Below are positions 45,368 to 54,401 of a stretch of DNA of 64,000 nt, one piece after another. Position 1 is the first letter of the stretch; every line of letters starts with the position of its first letter. Source of the DNA: Saprospiraceae bacterium (GTDB lineage Bacteria > Bacteroidota > Bacteroidia > Chitinophagales > Saprospiraceae); NCBI GenBank assembly GCA_019694295.1, contig JAIBCG010000003.1:37927-101926 (forward strand). Reading direction: 5' to 3'. The notes under the pieces are model-generated. The model ran no database searches and was not told the origin of the DNA. It worked only from the letters and a program-made list of their open reading frames with translations. The position numbers and the translations under genes were made by a program.

Positions 45368-46156
45368 TTGTTGAGCAAAAACCAAATAATAGCCGTTTCT
45401 TCCGCAGTCTTACTGACATTCGTGCTGTATTTTGGTTTTGGAGAAGTTCCGAAAGCGGAACCTCCTGCTGCTACAAAGACAAAGGAGGATAAAACCTATG
45501 AAACAGTGCTACTGGCGTCAAAGGAAGAAGCAACAGCCAAACTGACACCGGAGCAAAAAAATACACTGCATACTTTAGAAAGTGTATTATCCTCTACAAA
45601 AAATGATTCAACAAAGGTAGAATCACTCAAACAACTGGCGTCATTCTGGTATCAATCCGGTAAGCCTGAGGTTTCAGGATATTATGCCGATATGGTTTCT
45701 GATATACTGAAAGATAAGGAAGCTTACCAGATAACCGGTACTACCTACCGCATCGCACTTTCGGAGGGTGGTCTGGATGAAAAAGTAAGAGATGTTTGTA
45801 GCCGTCGGGCAATCAGAGCTTTTGAAAAAGCCATTCGTCTCGATTCTACGAATGTCAATTATCAAATGCAGCTGGCAATGGTATATGTTGATAAGCCGCT
45901 GGAAGACAATCCGATGAAGGGTATTCTTATGTTGCGTGAGCTGAATACCAAACATCCGGAAAATGCAGATGTAAATATACAGCTCGGAAGGCTAGCCATC
46001 AAAACAGGACAGTTTGAGAAAGCTGTGGAGAGGTTGAAAAAGGCTGTAGAATTGTCGCCGGGTACTGTCAGTATCTATTGTTTGCTTGCAGATGCTTATA
46101 CTGGCCTTGGTGACAAAACAAATGCCGGATTGGCAGAGAAAAAATGTAAAAAATGA
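45368..46156 (+). CDS. Membrane-anchored TPR protein
   Basis: A 262-aa protein with one N-terminal membrane helix (about residues 6-26, IIAVSSAVLLTFVLYFGFG). A polar linker and TPR-type helix pairs follow, the clearest ones near residues 155-255 (RAIRAFEKAIRLDSTNVNYQMQLAMVY, KAVERLKKAVELSPGTVSIYCLLADAY). The helical domain probably faces the periplasm and scaffolds proteins; no partner can be named. The start must be TTG (two adjacent ones): an in-frame stop, the HU stop codon itself, lies 15 bases upstream. The gap of 12 bases to HU implies one transcript. Confidence 0.8.
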   Translation: MLSKNQIIAVSSAVLLTFVLYFGFGEVPKAEPPAATKTKEDKTYETVLLASKEEATAKLTPEQKNTLHTLESVLSSTKNDSTKVESLKQLASFWYQSGKPEVSGYYADMVSDILKDKEAYQITGTTYRIALSEGGLDEKVRDVCSRRAIRAFEKAIRLDSTNVNYQMQLAMVYVDKPLEDNPMKGILMLRELNTKHPENADVNIQLGRLAIKTGQFEKAVERLKKAVELSPGTVSIYCLLADAYTGLGDKTNAGLAEKKCKK

Positions 46157-46182
46157 ATTTTAAAAATATTAAACGATAAATT

Positions 46183-46278
46183 ATGCCTTGCGGTAAAAAA
46201 AGAAAAAGACATAAAATCGCTACACACAAGCGTAAAAAAAGACTTCGTAAAAACAGACATAAGAAGAAGAACAGATAG
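46183..46278 (+). CDS. 31-aa basic peptide, AURKAIP1/COX24-like small ribosomal protein
   Basis: A 31-codon gene encoding MPCGKKRKRHKIATHKRKKR followed by LRKNRHKKKNR. More than half of the residues are Lys or Arg. The KxxKxxTHKRKKRLRKNRHK pattern is the core of the AURKAIP1/COX24 domain (mitochondrial mS38, mycobacterial bS22), which lies near the decoding site of the small subunit. Bacteroidota annotations contain near-identical peptides. It lies 26 bases after the TPR gene and before RNase G. A weak hairpin overlaps its stop codon. Function in this phylum is inferred from homology. Confidence 0.85.
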   Translation: MPCGKKRKRHKIATHKRKKRLRKNRHKKKNR

Positions 46279-46292
46279 TATTAATCTGTTTT
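46270..46292 (+). terminator. Weak hairpin overlapping the end of the 31-aa peptide gene
   Basis: AACAGAT and ATCTGTT pair around a 7-base loop, followed by TTAC. It is AT-rich with a poor T-run, so termination would be partial. About 180 bases then separate it from RNase G; I see no clear promoter there. Confidence 0.4.
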
Positions 46293-46473
46293 ACACTTCA
46301 GGGATTGTAGCCTGATGCAGTCCACCTAATGTTAGATTTTGCTCATAGTATTTTACCTGAGTTTTGCAAGTAGGTTTGTAGTTCGGGTAAAGTACTTTGT
46401 GCATTTCTGCTATGTAGCATAAGCACATTGGCTTCCCTATTGGTGTTTTTTGTTAATCTTAGTTTTTACCATT

Positions 46474-48024
46474 GTGGAAAAAGAACTTATCATAAATGTT
46501 TCTCCAAATGAGGTCGAAATAGCCTTACTTGAGGATTCAAAGTTAGTCGAACTACATCACCAAAAGACCAACAGTAACTTTGCTGTTGGCGATATTTTTT
46601 TAGGAAGAATCAAAAAACTGAATCCTTCACTGAATGCTGCATTTGTAGATATCGGATACGAAAAGGATGCCTTTCTCCATTATACTGATCTTGGACCCAG
46701 ACTCAATTCTTTGTTGGCATACACCGAAAATTCTCTAAATGGCAACCAGAATACCTCGCGTTTAGACCATTTTACGATCGAACCTGAAATCATTAAAAAT
46801 GATAAGATTGAAAATGTGTTTAGTAAGAGAAAGGCAGTGCTGGTACAAATGCTAAAGGAACCAATCTCTACTAAAGGACCAAGACTAAGTTGTGAGATTG
46901 CACTACCGGGCAGGTATATGGTTTTATCACCCTTTTCTGACATTATTTCAATATCAAAAAAAATAGATAACCCGGAAGAGAGAAAACGTCTGCAGGTACT
47001 GGTAGAATCTATCAAACCCAAGAATTTTGGAGTAATCATACGTACAGCTGCTGAGGGCAAAAAAGTAGCTGACCTCCATGAAGAAATGAAGGCTATTGTA
47101 AGTAAATGGGAGCATATTCACAGCCAATTGTACAATGCAGTACCGCCTCTTAAATTGCTTAGCGAGCTGGATAAATCATCTAGCCTTATCCGCGACCTAC
47201 TTACAGATTCTTTTAATAAAATCGTTGTCAATGACAAGGAGCTTTATTTTAGTATCAAAAGTTATCTAGAGTCTTTTGCACCGGCTCAGCTCAAGATCCT
47301 GACTTTATATAAAGATTCGCGCAATATCCTTGATGAGTATGGAGTCACCCACCAGATAAAGGCTTCATTCGGTAAGACCTTTACCTTGTCAAGTGGTGCA
47401 TATATTATCATAGAGCATACTGAAGCTATGCACGTTATTGATGTGAATAGTGGCCACAAAGTGTCAACTACTGACCAGGAAGAATCTATCATGCGTGTCA
47501 ATCTTGAAGCTGCTGAAGAGATAGCGCGCCAGATAAGACTCCGCGACATCGGTGGGTTAATAGTCATTGATTTTATAGACATGCGCAATGTTGACCATAA
47601 GCGGATACTGATGGAAAAAATGCGCGATTTTATGGAAAAGGACCGCGCACAGCATACCATCTTGCCATTGTCGAAGTTTGGTCTCATGCAGATAACACGA
47701 GAGCGGGTACGCCCACAGGTGGTTATCAACACAACGGAAGTTTGCCCTACTTGCAATGGCTCCGGAAAGATTAATGCTTCGGTATTGGTGACAGATGATA
47801 TTGTACGCGATCTCGAGTTTATTTTACATTCAAAACCTAAGAAAGCTGTTTATCTGCATGTACATCCGTTCGTGGAGGCATACCTGAAGAAAGGCTTACC
47901 AAGTATGCAGATGAAGTGGTTTATGAAATACAATAAATGGATAAAAATCAGGTCGGATGTTAACAACGCATTGAATGAATACAGATTCTTTGATGACAAT
48001 AATGATGAGATAAGATTTTCATAA
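46474..48024 (+). CDS. rng: Ribonuclease G/E family endoribonuclease
   Basis: A 516-aa RNase G-type enzyme that trims rRNA precursors and degrades mRNA. An S1 domain is near residues 30-115, with VGDIFLGRIKKLNPSLNAAFVDIGYEKDAFLH. The catalytic DNase I-like part has the metal Asp residues in HVIDVNSGHK and IVIDFIDMRN. The zinc-link CPTCNGSGKI follows. There is no long C-terminal degradosome scaffold as in E. coli RNase E. I chose the GTG start (VEKELIINVS) because it matches the family N-terminus; an upstream TTG would add 8 residues. It is 14 bases from the glycosyltransferase gene. Confidence 0.94.
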   Translation: MEKELIINVSPNEVEIALLEDSKLVELHHQKTNSNFAVGDIFLGRIKKLNPSLNAAFVDIGYEKDAFLHYTDLGPRLNSLLAYTENSLNGNQNTSRLDHFTIEPEIIKNDKIENVFSKRKAVLVQMLKEPISTKGPRLSCEIALPGRYMVLSPFSDIISISKKIDNPEERKRLQVLVESIKPKNFGVIIRTAAEGKKVADLHEEMKAIVSKWEHIHSQLYNAVPPLKLLSELDKSSSLIRDLLTDSFNKIVVNDKELYFSIKSYLESFAPAQLKILTLYKDSRNILDEYGVTHQIKASFGKTFTLSSGAYIIIEHTEAMHVIDVNSGHKVSTTDQEESIMRVNLEAAEEIARQIRLRDIGGLIVIDFIDMRNVDHKRILMEKMRDFMEKDRAQHTILPLSKFGLMQITRERVRPQVVINTTEVCPTCNGSGKINASVLVTDDIVRDLEFILHSKPKKAVYLHVHPFVEAYLKKGLPSMQMKWFMKYNKWIKIRSDVNNALNEYRFFDDNNDEIRFS

Positions 48025-48038
48025 TACATACAAAAAGT

Positions 48039-49154
48039 ATGTCAACAACGAAAGCAAGGCCGAAAATATTGGTCGCCCCACTCAATTGGGGCTTAGGTCA
48101 TGCAACACGATGCATTCCTGTCATCAAAGAACTTATCAACCAGGATGCTAAAGTAATACTCGCCTCAGACGGCAGGAGCTATGAATTGCTTCGGTCTGAA
48201 TTTCCTGAACTGAAGCTTTACCGGCTGACACCTTATGATGTCATGTATTCAAGTGACTCTATGATTTTTAATATTGCAGCTCAGCTGCCAAAGATATTAC
48301 TAGCCATTTATAAGGAACATAAATCATTTGCAAGGATTATCCAACAGGAAAAGATAGATGGTATCATTTCTGATAATAGATTCGGTTGTTATCATTCGAG
48401 TGTTTATTCGGTGTACATCACGCATCAGTTGAATATTAAGATTCCGCTTAAACCTGTTGAGATGTTTACACGAATGGTCAATAGGAAGATTATTGACAGA
48501 TACGATGAATGTTGGATACCCGACTATGCAGGTAAGGACAACATCAGTGGAGAGTTATCAAAGCCTGAAAAAATTAAAAACGCTAAGTTTATAGGTACTC
48601 TCAGTCGGTTTGAAGCAAGGACATTACCAAAAAAATATGATATACTTGCCATATTATCCGGGCCAGAGCCTCAGCGTTCCAATTTTGAAAAACTGGTGCT
48701 CGAACAATTGAAGGAACTTCCCTTAAAGTGTGCAGTAGTGCAAGGTAAAACAGAAGTGGTAGAAAGAATATCTGACGGAAATTTAGACATTTTTTCACAT
48801 TGCAGTGTTCCAACCCTGAACGATCTGATAGCATCGAGTGATGTTGTCATTGCACGCTCCGGTTATTCTACCATTATGGATCTCATCCAAATGAAAAAAA
48901 GGGCATTACTTATTCCAACACCGGGCCAGACTGAGCAAGAATATCTGGCTGAAAAATTGCAGAAAAGAGCTTGGTTTATGAGTCAGGAGCAAAAGAACCT
49001 GGATGTGGCAAAAGCCATTGAACAGATACCTGAGTTTGATGCTGATTTATTTGAAAAATATAAAGACGATAATATTTTATCAGAAACCATCAGCGCTTTT
49101 TTAAAGAATTGTGAAATAAAAAATAAGAAATTAATAAAAAAGATTAAAACATAG
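48039..49154 (+). CDS. MurG-like GT-B glycosyltransferase
   Basis: A 371-aa protein with two Rossmann-like halves. The N-terminal KILVAPLNWGLGHATRCIPVI (about residues 9-29) has the Gly-rich acceptor loop. The C-terminal IASSDVVIARSGYSTIMDLIQMKKRALLIPTPGQTEQEYLAEKL (about 265-308) has the nucleotide-sugar-binding pattern of the MurG/GT28 C-domain. It therefore probably transfers a hexose or HexNAc from a UDP donor to a lipid or envelope acceptor. It is not MurG itself, which normally sits in the mur-fts cluster. It is co-transcribed with RNase G, without obvious link. Confidence 0.82.
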   Translation: MSTTKARPKILVAPLNWGLGHATRCIPVIKELINQDAKVILASDGRSYELLRSEFPELKLYRLTPYDVMYSSDSMIFNIAAQLPKILLAIYKEHKSFARIIQQEKIDGIISDNRFGCYHSSVYSVYITHQLNIKIPLKPVEMFTRMVNRKIIDRYDECWIPDYAGKDNISGELSKPEKIKNAKFIGTLSRFEARTLPKKYDILAILSGPEPQRSNFEKLVLEQLKELPLKCAVVQGKTEVVERISDGNLDIFSHCSVPTLNDLIASSDVVIARSGYSTIMDLIQMKKRALLIPTPGQTEQEYLAEKLQKRAWFMSQEQKNLDVAKAIEQIPEFDADLFEKYKDDNILSETISAFLKNCEIKNKKLIKKIKT

Positions 49155-49236
49155 GTATTCAGTACAATAAACAGCGTGACATTTCAGTTATAACTCCAGA
49201 AGACCACCTTATTAATAATTTCAAATTTATTTCTTA

Positions 49237-49476
49237 ATGGAGCAAAAATCTACATATTACAGAACATTACTACGCTATATTTATCAGGAAACTGCCGACT
49301 CAGATGTACAGTTTATGGCTGAAGAAATATATAATAACCGCAGTATGCAAAAGGAATATAATGAACTTATGGGCTGTATCACACATTTGCCTAAGGTAAA
49401 AATGAGCCCGGAACGGACCTCGGTGCAGAATATTCTTCATTACATGAGAATGTCATCACTTGAGGCACAGCATTAA
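49237..49476 (+). CDS. Small helical protein, function unknown
   Basis: A 79-aa protein, all polar helices: TYYRTLLRYIYQETADSDVQFM near residues 5-26, then a second helix pair and VQNILHYMRMSS near the end. I recall similar short Bacteroidota proteins (helix with LLRYIYxE, then a final QxILxYM helix) without assigned function; this is a pattern memory, not a search result. It is followed by a strong terminator and begins about 80 bases after the glycosyltransferase gene. A regulatory or adaptor role is possible but unproven. Confidence 0.6.
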   Translation: MEQKSTYYRTLLRYIYQETADSDVQFMAEEIYNNRSMQKEYNELMGCITHLPKVKMSPERTSVQNILHYMRMSSLEAQH

Positions 49477-49508
49477 TTTGTCTTAAATATTTTAGTAGAT
49501 AAAAAAAT

Positions 49509-49540
49509 AGCCTGCACGATTTTCGTAGCAGGCTTTTTTA
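49509..49540 (+). terminator. Intrinsic terminator after the 79-aa gene
   Basis: AGCCTGC pairs with GCAGGCT; an inner ACGA/TCGT pairing extends the stem with one bulged A; TTTTTT follows. Confidence 0.9.
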
Positions 49541-49668
49541 TTATTGTATTTACTTTGCATAGGGTATTTTCAGCCTATTTTGTGAAATTTCATCTAAAAA
49601 CAAAAAATTTTTGGAAAATATTATGGAATTTGGGCACACTAAGCGTCTTTAAATTACACTTATAGAAA

Positions 49669-50238
49669 ATGAAGAATCTGGAGTCATCTACTGATGAGGA
49701 ATTGGTAAAATTGTATAAAACGATACAAGATCCTGCTATTATTGGTGCATTGTACAAAAGGTATTCGCATCTGGTCTTGGGTACATGTATTAAGCACTTG
49801 AATGATACAGAGTTGGCTAAAGATGAAACTATGATGATTTTTGAAAAATTGCCACTCAATATCTTAAACCATGATGTGCATAGATTCAACCATTGGATCT
49901 ACAGTATCACTTACAATGCGTGCATCAGTAGGCTAAGGAAAAAGCAGTCGGAGCAACGTCGTATTGGTCATTTGTCTGATGAAGTTGCAGAACTTGTTGA
50001 TGATACGGATTATGAAACAATAAGAGAAAACGAACTCAAAGCAAATAAGGTCCATTGGGCCGTGAGACAATTAGCAAATGAGCAGGCTACTTGTATAAGT
50101 CTATTTTTTTTCGAACATAAAAGCTACAAGGAAATTGCTCAAATTACCGGAATGCAGGAAAGTACGGTTAAAAGTCACCTACAGAATGGTAAACGGAACC
50201 TAAAAAATCTATTGTCCACAAAAACACATGATGAGTAA
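49669..50238 (+). CDS. ECF-family RNA polymerase sigma factor
   Basis: A 189-aa group IV sigma factor. Region 2 is near residues 10-95 (EELVKLYKTIQDPAIIGALYKRY, then RFNHWIYSITYNACISRLRKKQ). Region 4 is near 125-180, with the HTH in YKEIAQITGMQESTVKSHLQNGKRNLKNLL. The region 2 segment normally reading D-x-x-Q is less canonical here (DTELAKDETMMIFEKL). Its last 11 bases overlap the start of a zinc-finger/TPR membrane protein gene, the expected place for a cognate anti-sigma factor. Confidence 0.93.
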   Translation: MKNLESSTDEELVKLYKTIQDPAIIGALYKRYSHLVLGTCIKHLNDTELAKDETMMIFEKLPLNILNHDVHRFNHWIYSITYNACISRLRKKQSEQRRIGHLSDEVAELVDDTDYETIRENELKANKVHWAVRQLANEQATCISLFFFEHKSYKEIAQITGMQESTVKSHLQNGKRNLKNLLSTKTHDE

Positions 50239-50980
50239 AATTTTTGATGTAAGACCTTGTTTGTCCCGTGAAGAAATCACTGAATATCTAACAGGTAGTT
50301 TGACAGAAACAAAACGATTCGAAATTGAAAATCACCTTCTGGATTGTCCACTTTGCTCTGATGCAGTTGATGGTATTAGGGGCTTTCAGGGTGTTGTGGC
50401 TAATCTGCCAGCCGAATCTAAGCTTAACTTCTCTGGTAAAAAACAAGATATTGTTCCAGCAAAGAAAACCAACTGGTTTCGACTGGCTGCGGTTTTTACG
50501 GGCATTGTGGTGTTCACAGCTTTGTTGTTTCAGTATTTTACAGATTCTAATAGCCAAAAAATATTTGCCGGAGCCTACAAACGCCTGCCACCACCTGAGA
50601 GTCAGACTCGTTCTGCAGGTGACTCGCTGACCACAGATACAGTTGACGAGGCAATGGTATTATACGGACAAAACAGATTTGAAGAAGCAATTTCAGCTTT
50701 TGAAATAAGGCTTAAAGATTTACCAACCGACAGCCAGTCCTATTTATATGCAGGTATATGCTATCTCGAGACCGGAAAAACAAATACTGCTATTGATTAT
50801 TTCAAAAAAGCACGCATTAATTCTGAACAATTCTATCCTGAAGCTACCTGGTATCTGGCTCTTGCTTACTTAAAAGAAGGATCTAACCAACAAGCTGTTC
50901 ATTTGCTAGAAGAACTCGCACAGACAGATAATGACTTTACACAGAAAGCAAAAGAGTTACAAGCTGACATCAGCCGGTAA
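50228..50980 (+). CDS. Zinc-finger anti-sigma-like protein with transmembrane helix and TPR domain
   Basis: A 250-aa protein in three parts. An N-terminal zf-HC2-type anti-sigma module has His36, Cys40 and Cys43 in ENHLLDCPLC. A transmembrane helix lies at about residues 84-104. A periplasmic region with TPR-type repeats (about 145-248) includes FEEAISAFEIRLKDLPTDSQSYLYAGICYLETGKTNTAIDYFKKA. The cytosolic zinc finger would hold the ECF sigma factor encoded just upstream, and the TPR domain would sense or bind an envelope signal. The gene overlaps the sigma gene by 11 bases. An ATG three bases downstream is an alternative start. Confidence 0.88.
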   Translation: MMSKIFDVRPCLSREEITEYLTGSLTETKRFEIENHLLDCPLCSDAVDGIRGFQGVVANLPAESKLNFSGKKQDIVPAKKTNWFRLAAVFTGIVVFTALLFQYFTDSNSQKIFAGAYKRLPPPESQTRSAGDSLTTDTVDEAMVLYGQNRFEEAISAFEIRLKDLPTDSQSYLYAGICYLETGKTNTAIDYFKKARINSEQFYPEATWYLALAYLKEGSNQQAVHLLEELAQTDNDFTQKAKELQADISR

Positions 50981-51026
50981 CTCTTTCTGACTATCAATCA
51001 ATTTTTTAAATTATTTAAAGGTTCTG

Positions 51027-52889
51027 TTAGATCATTTTTATTGTTTTCGAAATAAATTTGGTTAATTCGGGTCCTTTTAACATATTTTGGTTAAGCAAAG
51101 CCAGATCGTACAAGTAGTTGGTCAGTTCTGTTTGTTGTTCGCTATCGAGTATTAATAGTTTTTCAGCGTATATTGGGTGGTTGGTGTTGATGACCAAATT
51201 GTAACTGTCTGGGAAATTTCCGAAATTCATGCCTTGCATGGCTTGCATTTCCTTCATTCTGCGCATAAATTCTGGTCTGGTGATGGTGGCAGGTTGGTCG
51301 TCAGGACTCAGGGCTGCTGTGGTCACTGCTACATGTTCATCTTTTAATACGGACTTGAATTTTTCAGTTAGCATTTCTATTTGCTCTGTGTTTAGAACTG
51401 ATTCGAAGCTTTGTTCTTTTTCGATTAGTTTGTCAACGGTGTCTGCATCTACTCGTACGAATTTCAAATCAGTATTTTTGTATTCAAGCTGCTGGATGAA
51501 ATGGTTGTCAAGAACTTGGTCAAGCAACAGAACATCATAGGCTTTTGCTTTTGCAGAATGGATGTACACATCTTGTTCTATGGCACTATTGGTATAGAGT
51601 ACCACAAGTTTATTATTTTTGTCAGTCTGGTTTGCCTTTATTTTTTCTTTGTAAGCATCAATGGTGAAATATGCATTATCTACATTTTTCAACAAACAGA
51701 AATGGACAGCTTTTTCATAAAATTTTTCCTCAGAAATCATACCGTATTTGACAAATGTACCGATGTCATTCCATTTGTCTTCAAATTCTGACCTTTGTTT
51801 GTCGAATATTTGTTGGAGTTTTTCAGCAACTTTTTTAGTAATATAGCCGGTAATCTTCTTTACGTTGTGGTCACTTTGAAGGTAACTTCTTGATACGTTG
51901 AGCGGAATATCAGGTGAATCAATAACACCATGTAACAATGTCAAGAACTCTGGCACGATTTCTTTTACATCATCCGTTACATAGACCTGATTGCTGTACA
52001 GCTGAATTTTGTTTTTCTGCATCTCCAAGGCACTGCTTATCTTTGGGAAATACAATACGCCTGTGAGATTGAAAGGATAATCTATATTGAGATGAATCCA
52101 GAAAAGTGGTGGCTGACTGTACGGGTAAAGTTCGTTGTAAAATGACTTATAGTCTTCATCTGTCAGATCTGCAGGTTGTTTGGCCCAAAGAGGATTTGGG
52201 TTGTTAATGATGTTGTCAACTTCTACTTCTTTGGTTTTCGACTCGTCATTTTCGTCAGTGACGTAGGTCTTTTTCTTTCCAAATTTTATTTCTACCGGTA
52301 AAAATCTACAATATTTATCAAGCAAAGCCTGTATTTTGGAATCTTCCAGATACTCCTCAGCATCGGGTGATACATGCAGAATAATCTCTGAACCGCGTGT
52401 AGTCTTCTTTATGCTACTAATAGAATATTCGGGTTCGCCTTCACAGCTCCATTGTACGGCTTTTGCTCCTTCTTTGTAAGAAAGAGTATTGACTTCTACC
52501 TTATTAGCTACCATAAATGCTGAGTAGAACCCAAGACCAAAGTGGCCAATAATGTTAGCATCTTCTTTGAATTTGTCGATGAATTCCTGGGCGCTGGAGA
52601 AAGCTACCTGGTTGAGGTATTTTTCTACTTCATCCTGAGTCATTCCAATACCTTTGTCAGTAATGGTGATGGTTTTTGCTTCTTTGTTTACAGCTACTTC
52701 TATGGCCAGATCGCCAAGTTCGCCTTTCATTTCACCTTTGGATGCAAGTATCTTGAGCTTGGTGGTGGCATCTATGGCATTTGAAATCAGCTCACGCAGG
52801 AAGATTTCCTGGTCTGAGTAAAGAAATTTTTTAATAATCGGGAAAATATTTTCTGTCTGAACAGAAATGGAACCTTTATGTGTACTCAT
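51027..52889 (-). CDS. htpG: Chaperone HtpG (Hsp90 family)
   Basis: A 620-aa cytosolic Hsp90. The GHKL ATP pocket is recognisable: RELISNAIDATTKL near residues 35-48, ITDKGIGMTQDEV near 76-88, IGHFGLGFYSAFMVA near 113-127, and TRGSEIILHV. The middle domain has WIHLNIDYPFNLTGVLYFP, and SRSYLQSD carries the catalytic-loop Arg. It lacks the C-terminal MEEVD of eukaryotic Hsp90, as expected. It is the last gene on this strand after three periplasmic folding factors; a 90-base gap separates it from the SurA-like gene. No CIRCE element was seen. Confidence 0.97.
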   Translation of the reverse strand: MSTHKGSISVQTENIFPIIKKFLYSDQEIFLRELISNAIDATTKLKILASKGEMKGELGDLAIEVAVNKEAKTITITDKGIGMTQDEVEKYLNQVAFSSAQEFIDKFKEDANIIGHFGLGFYSAFMVANKVEVNTLSYKEGAKAVQWSCEGEPEYSISSIKKTTRGSEIILHVSPDAEEYLEDSKIQALLDKYCRFLPVEIKFGKKKTYVTDENDESKTKEVEVDNIINNPNPLWAKQPADLTDEDYKSFYNELYPYSQPPLFWIHLNIDYPFNLTGVLYFPKISSALEMQKNKIQLYSNQVYVTDDVKEIVPEFLTLLHGVIDSPDIPLNVSRSYLQSDHNVKKITGYITKKVAEKLQQIFDKQRSEFEDKWNDIGTFVKYGMISEEKFYEKAVHFCLLKNVDNAYFTIDAYKEKIKANQTDKNNKLVVLYTNSAIEQDVYIHSAKAKAYDVLLLDQVLDNHFIQQLEYKNTDLKFVRVDADTVDKLIEKEQSFESVLNTEQIEMLTEKFKSVLKDEHVAVTTAALSPDDQPATITRPEFMRRMKEMQAMQGMNFGNFPDSYNLVINTNHPIYAEKLLILDSEQQTELTNYLYDLALLNQNMLKGPELTKFISKTIKMI

Positions 52890-52930
52890 AATTATTACTT
52901 TATGAGCAACAGGTCAAACTGCATGCCACC

Positions 52931-52970
52931 TGCAATAAGGCTGACAATTTGTCGGTTTTAATGTTATTGC
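52931..52970. repeat. Imperfect palindrome between the SurA-like gene and htpG
   Basis: GACAATTTGTC (52943-52953) is a short perfect inverted repeat. It is nested inside an outer GCAATAA/TTATTGC pair (52932-52938 and 52964-52970). G-T pairs extend the inner stem to about 11 bp if read on the plus strand. It may be an operator or structural element; no T-run follows. Confidence 0.35.
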
Positions 52971-52979
52971 TCGTAATTT

Positions 52980-54329
52980 TTACTTAGGCATGGTTTCCCA
53001 CTTCTGTTGCAGACCACAGGAATTATATTCTTTGTCAATTTCTATTCTAGTTTGATCGAGGTGGTCTTTAAGCCATTTGACAAGTGAGGCATTCCTTTTG
53101 TGTTCCAATGCTACTTCTGCTATTTTCTTATAATCTTGCTCGATGTTGGCTTTATGTGGTGCAGACCGGCTTAATAGCTTGATGATGACATAACTCGTCT
53201 CACCGCTTTGGTCTTTCTTTTCAATTGGAGCCGATATTTCTCCCGGTTTGAGTTTATCTTGTGCAAAATATACATCCGAATCCAGATCACCGATTTCGAA
53301 ATAGGTGGTTCCTGTTTTTGGATTGGAAAGGAGTCCGTTGTTGTCATAACTGTATTCCTTACTATTTGAAAACTTTTTTACCGCTGCTGAGAAACTTATT
53401 GAATCAATTACTATCAGATGGCGGATGCTATCCAGTTCATGTTTTGCTTTCTGGAGGTCTTCAGGTGTTATTTCAGGTTTGATGAGAATGTGTCTGCATC
53501 TAATGTTATTACCACGCCTTTCTATCATTTTAATAATATGGAACCCATATTCTGTTTCTATGACGGGTGAGACTTCATCTTTATCAAGGTTGTAGGCCGC
53601 AGCTTCAAACTCTGGTACAAACGTACCTCGTTTTACAAGACCAAGGTCGCCTCCGTTACGTGCCGAACCCGGATCTTGAGAATATTTTTCAGCCAATTTT
53701 GCAAAATCTTCGCCAGACTGTGTTATGCGGCTTCTAATATCTGTGATTTTATCAAATGCTACCTTCTTCTGTGCAACATTTACTTTAGGCTTATATACTA
53801 TTTCTGCCAACTCAACTTCTGAACTGAGATACGGTAGTGAGTCTTTAGGGATTTTGTTGAAATAAGCTTTGACCTCAGATGGCGTAATGCTTATTTTAGA
53901 CATTATCTCCTGACGCATTTTTCTGGTAAGTATTTGTTGTTGGATAGGGTCGTGCATCTGATTGCGCACTTCCGACACATTTTTGCCATAATAATCTTCA
54001 AACTGGCTTTCGTCATTACCCATGTAGCGCAGTATCTCTTCGATTCTGGCATTTACTTCAGCATCTATTTCCTGATCTGTAGCAACGATACTATCCAGTT
54101 TTGCCTGATTGAGCAAGAGATTTTGTACAATCATATTTTCAAGAATCTCACATCTGGCAGATTCCGGTACTTTGGCTTTTCCTTCTTTGAGGTAAGAATA
54201 TTGTTGTTCGATTTCGGATAGTAAAATTGGTTCTCCGCCTACAGTTGCTACTACTTTGTCTAATAGGTTCTGACCATTTAGTACAATAACAGAGGAGAAT
54301 GATAATAGGAATGCAATAAACTTAACCAT
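52980..54329 (-). CDS. SurA-like periplasmic peptidyl-prolyl cis-trans isomerase
   Basis: A 449-aa exported folding factor. A signal peptide ends near VLNGQ (residue 20). The SurA N-domain (about 21-170) has VVATVGGEPILLSEIEQQ and MIVQNLLLNQA. One clear parvulin domain (about 175-275) has SQDPGSARNGGDLGLVKRGT, EFEAAAYNLDKDEVSPV and TEYGFHIIKMIERR. A second, weaker rotamase-like domain (about 278-390) starts IRCRHILIKP. Such proteins chaperone outer-membrane barrels. It is the third of three consecutive SurA/parvulin-type genes and may help fold SprA-class barrels (inference). Confidence 0.92.
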   Translation of the reverse strand: MVKFIAFLLSFSSVIVLNGQNLLDKVVATVGGEPILLSEIEQQYSYLKEGKAKVPESARCEILENMIVQNLLLNQAKLDSIVATDQEIDAEVNARIEEILRYMGNDESQFEDYYGKNVSEVRNQMHDPIQQQILTRKMRQEIMSKISITPSEVKAYFNKIPKDSLPYLSSEVELAEIVYKPKVNVAQKKVAFDKITDIRSRITQSGEDFAKLAEKYSQDPGSARNGGDLGLVKRGTFVPEFEAAAYNLDKDEVSPVIETEYGFHIIKMIERRGNNIRCRHILIKPEITPEDLQKAKHELDSIRHLIVIDSISFSAAVKKFSNSKEYSYDNNGLLSNPKTGTTYFEIGDLDSDVYFAQDKLKPGEISAPIEKKDQSGETSYVIIKLLSRSAPHKANIEQDYKKIAEVALEHKRNASLVKWLKDHLDQTRIEIDKEYNSCGLQQKWETMPK

Positions 54330-54401
54330 ATTAATTGTTGTGCTGAGTATTTTATTATAACGTTGTTGATACCCTAAATCCGGATATGAGACGCGAAATT
54401 A

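Noticed and set aside
52890..52980. CIRCE/HrcA operator upstream of htpG
   Set aside because: No TTAGCACTC-N9-GAGTGCTAA is present; the palindrome there is unrelated.
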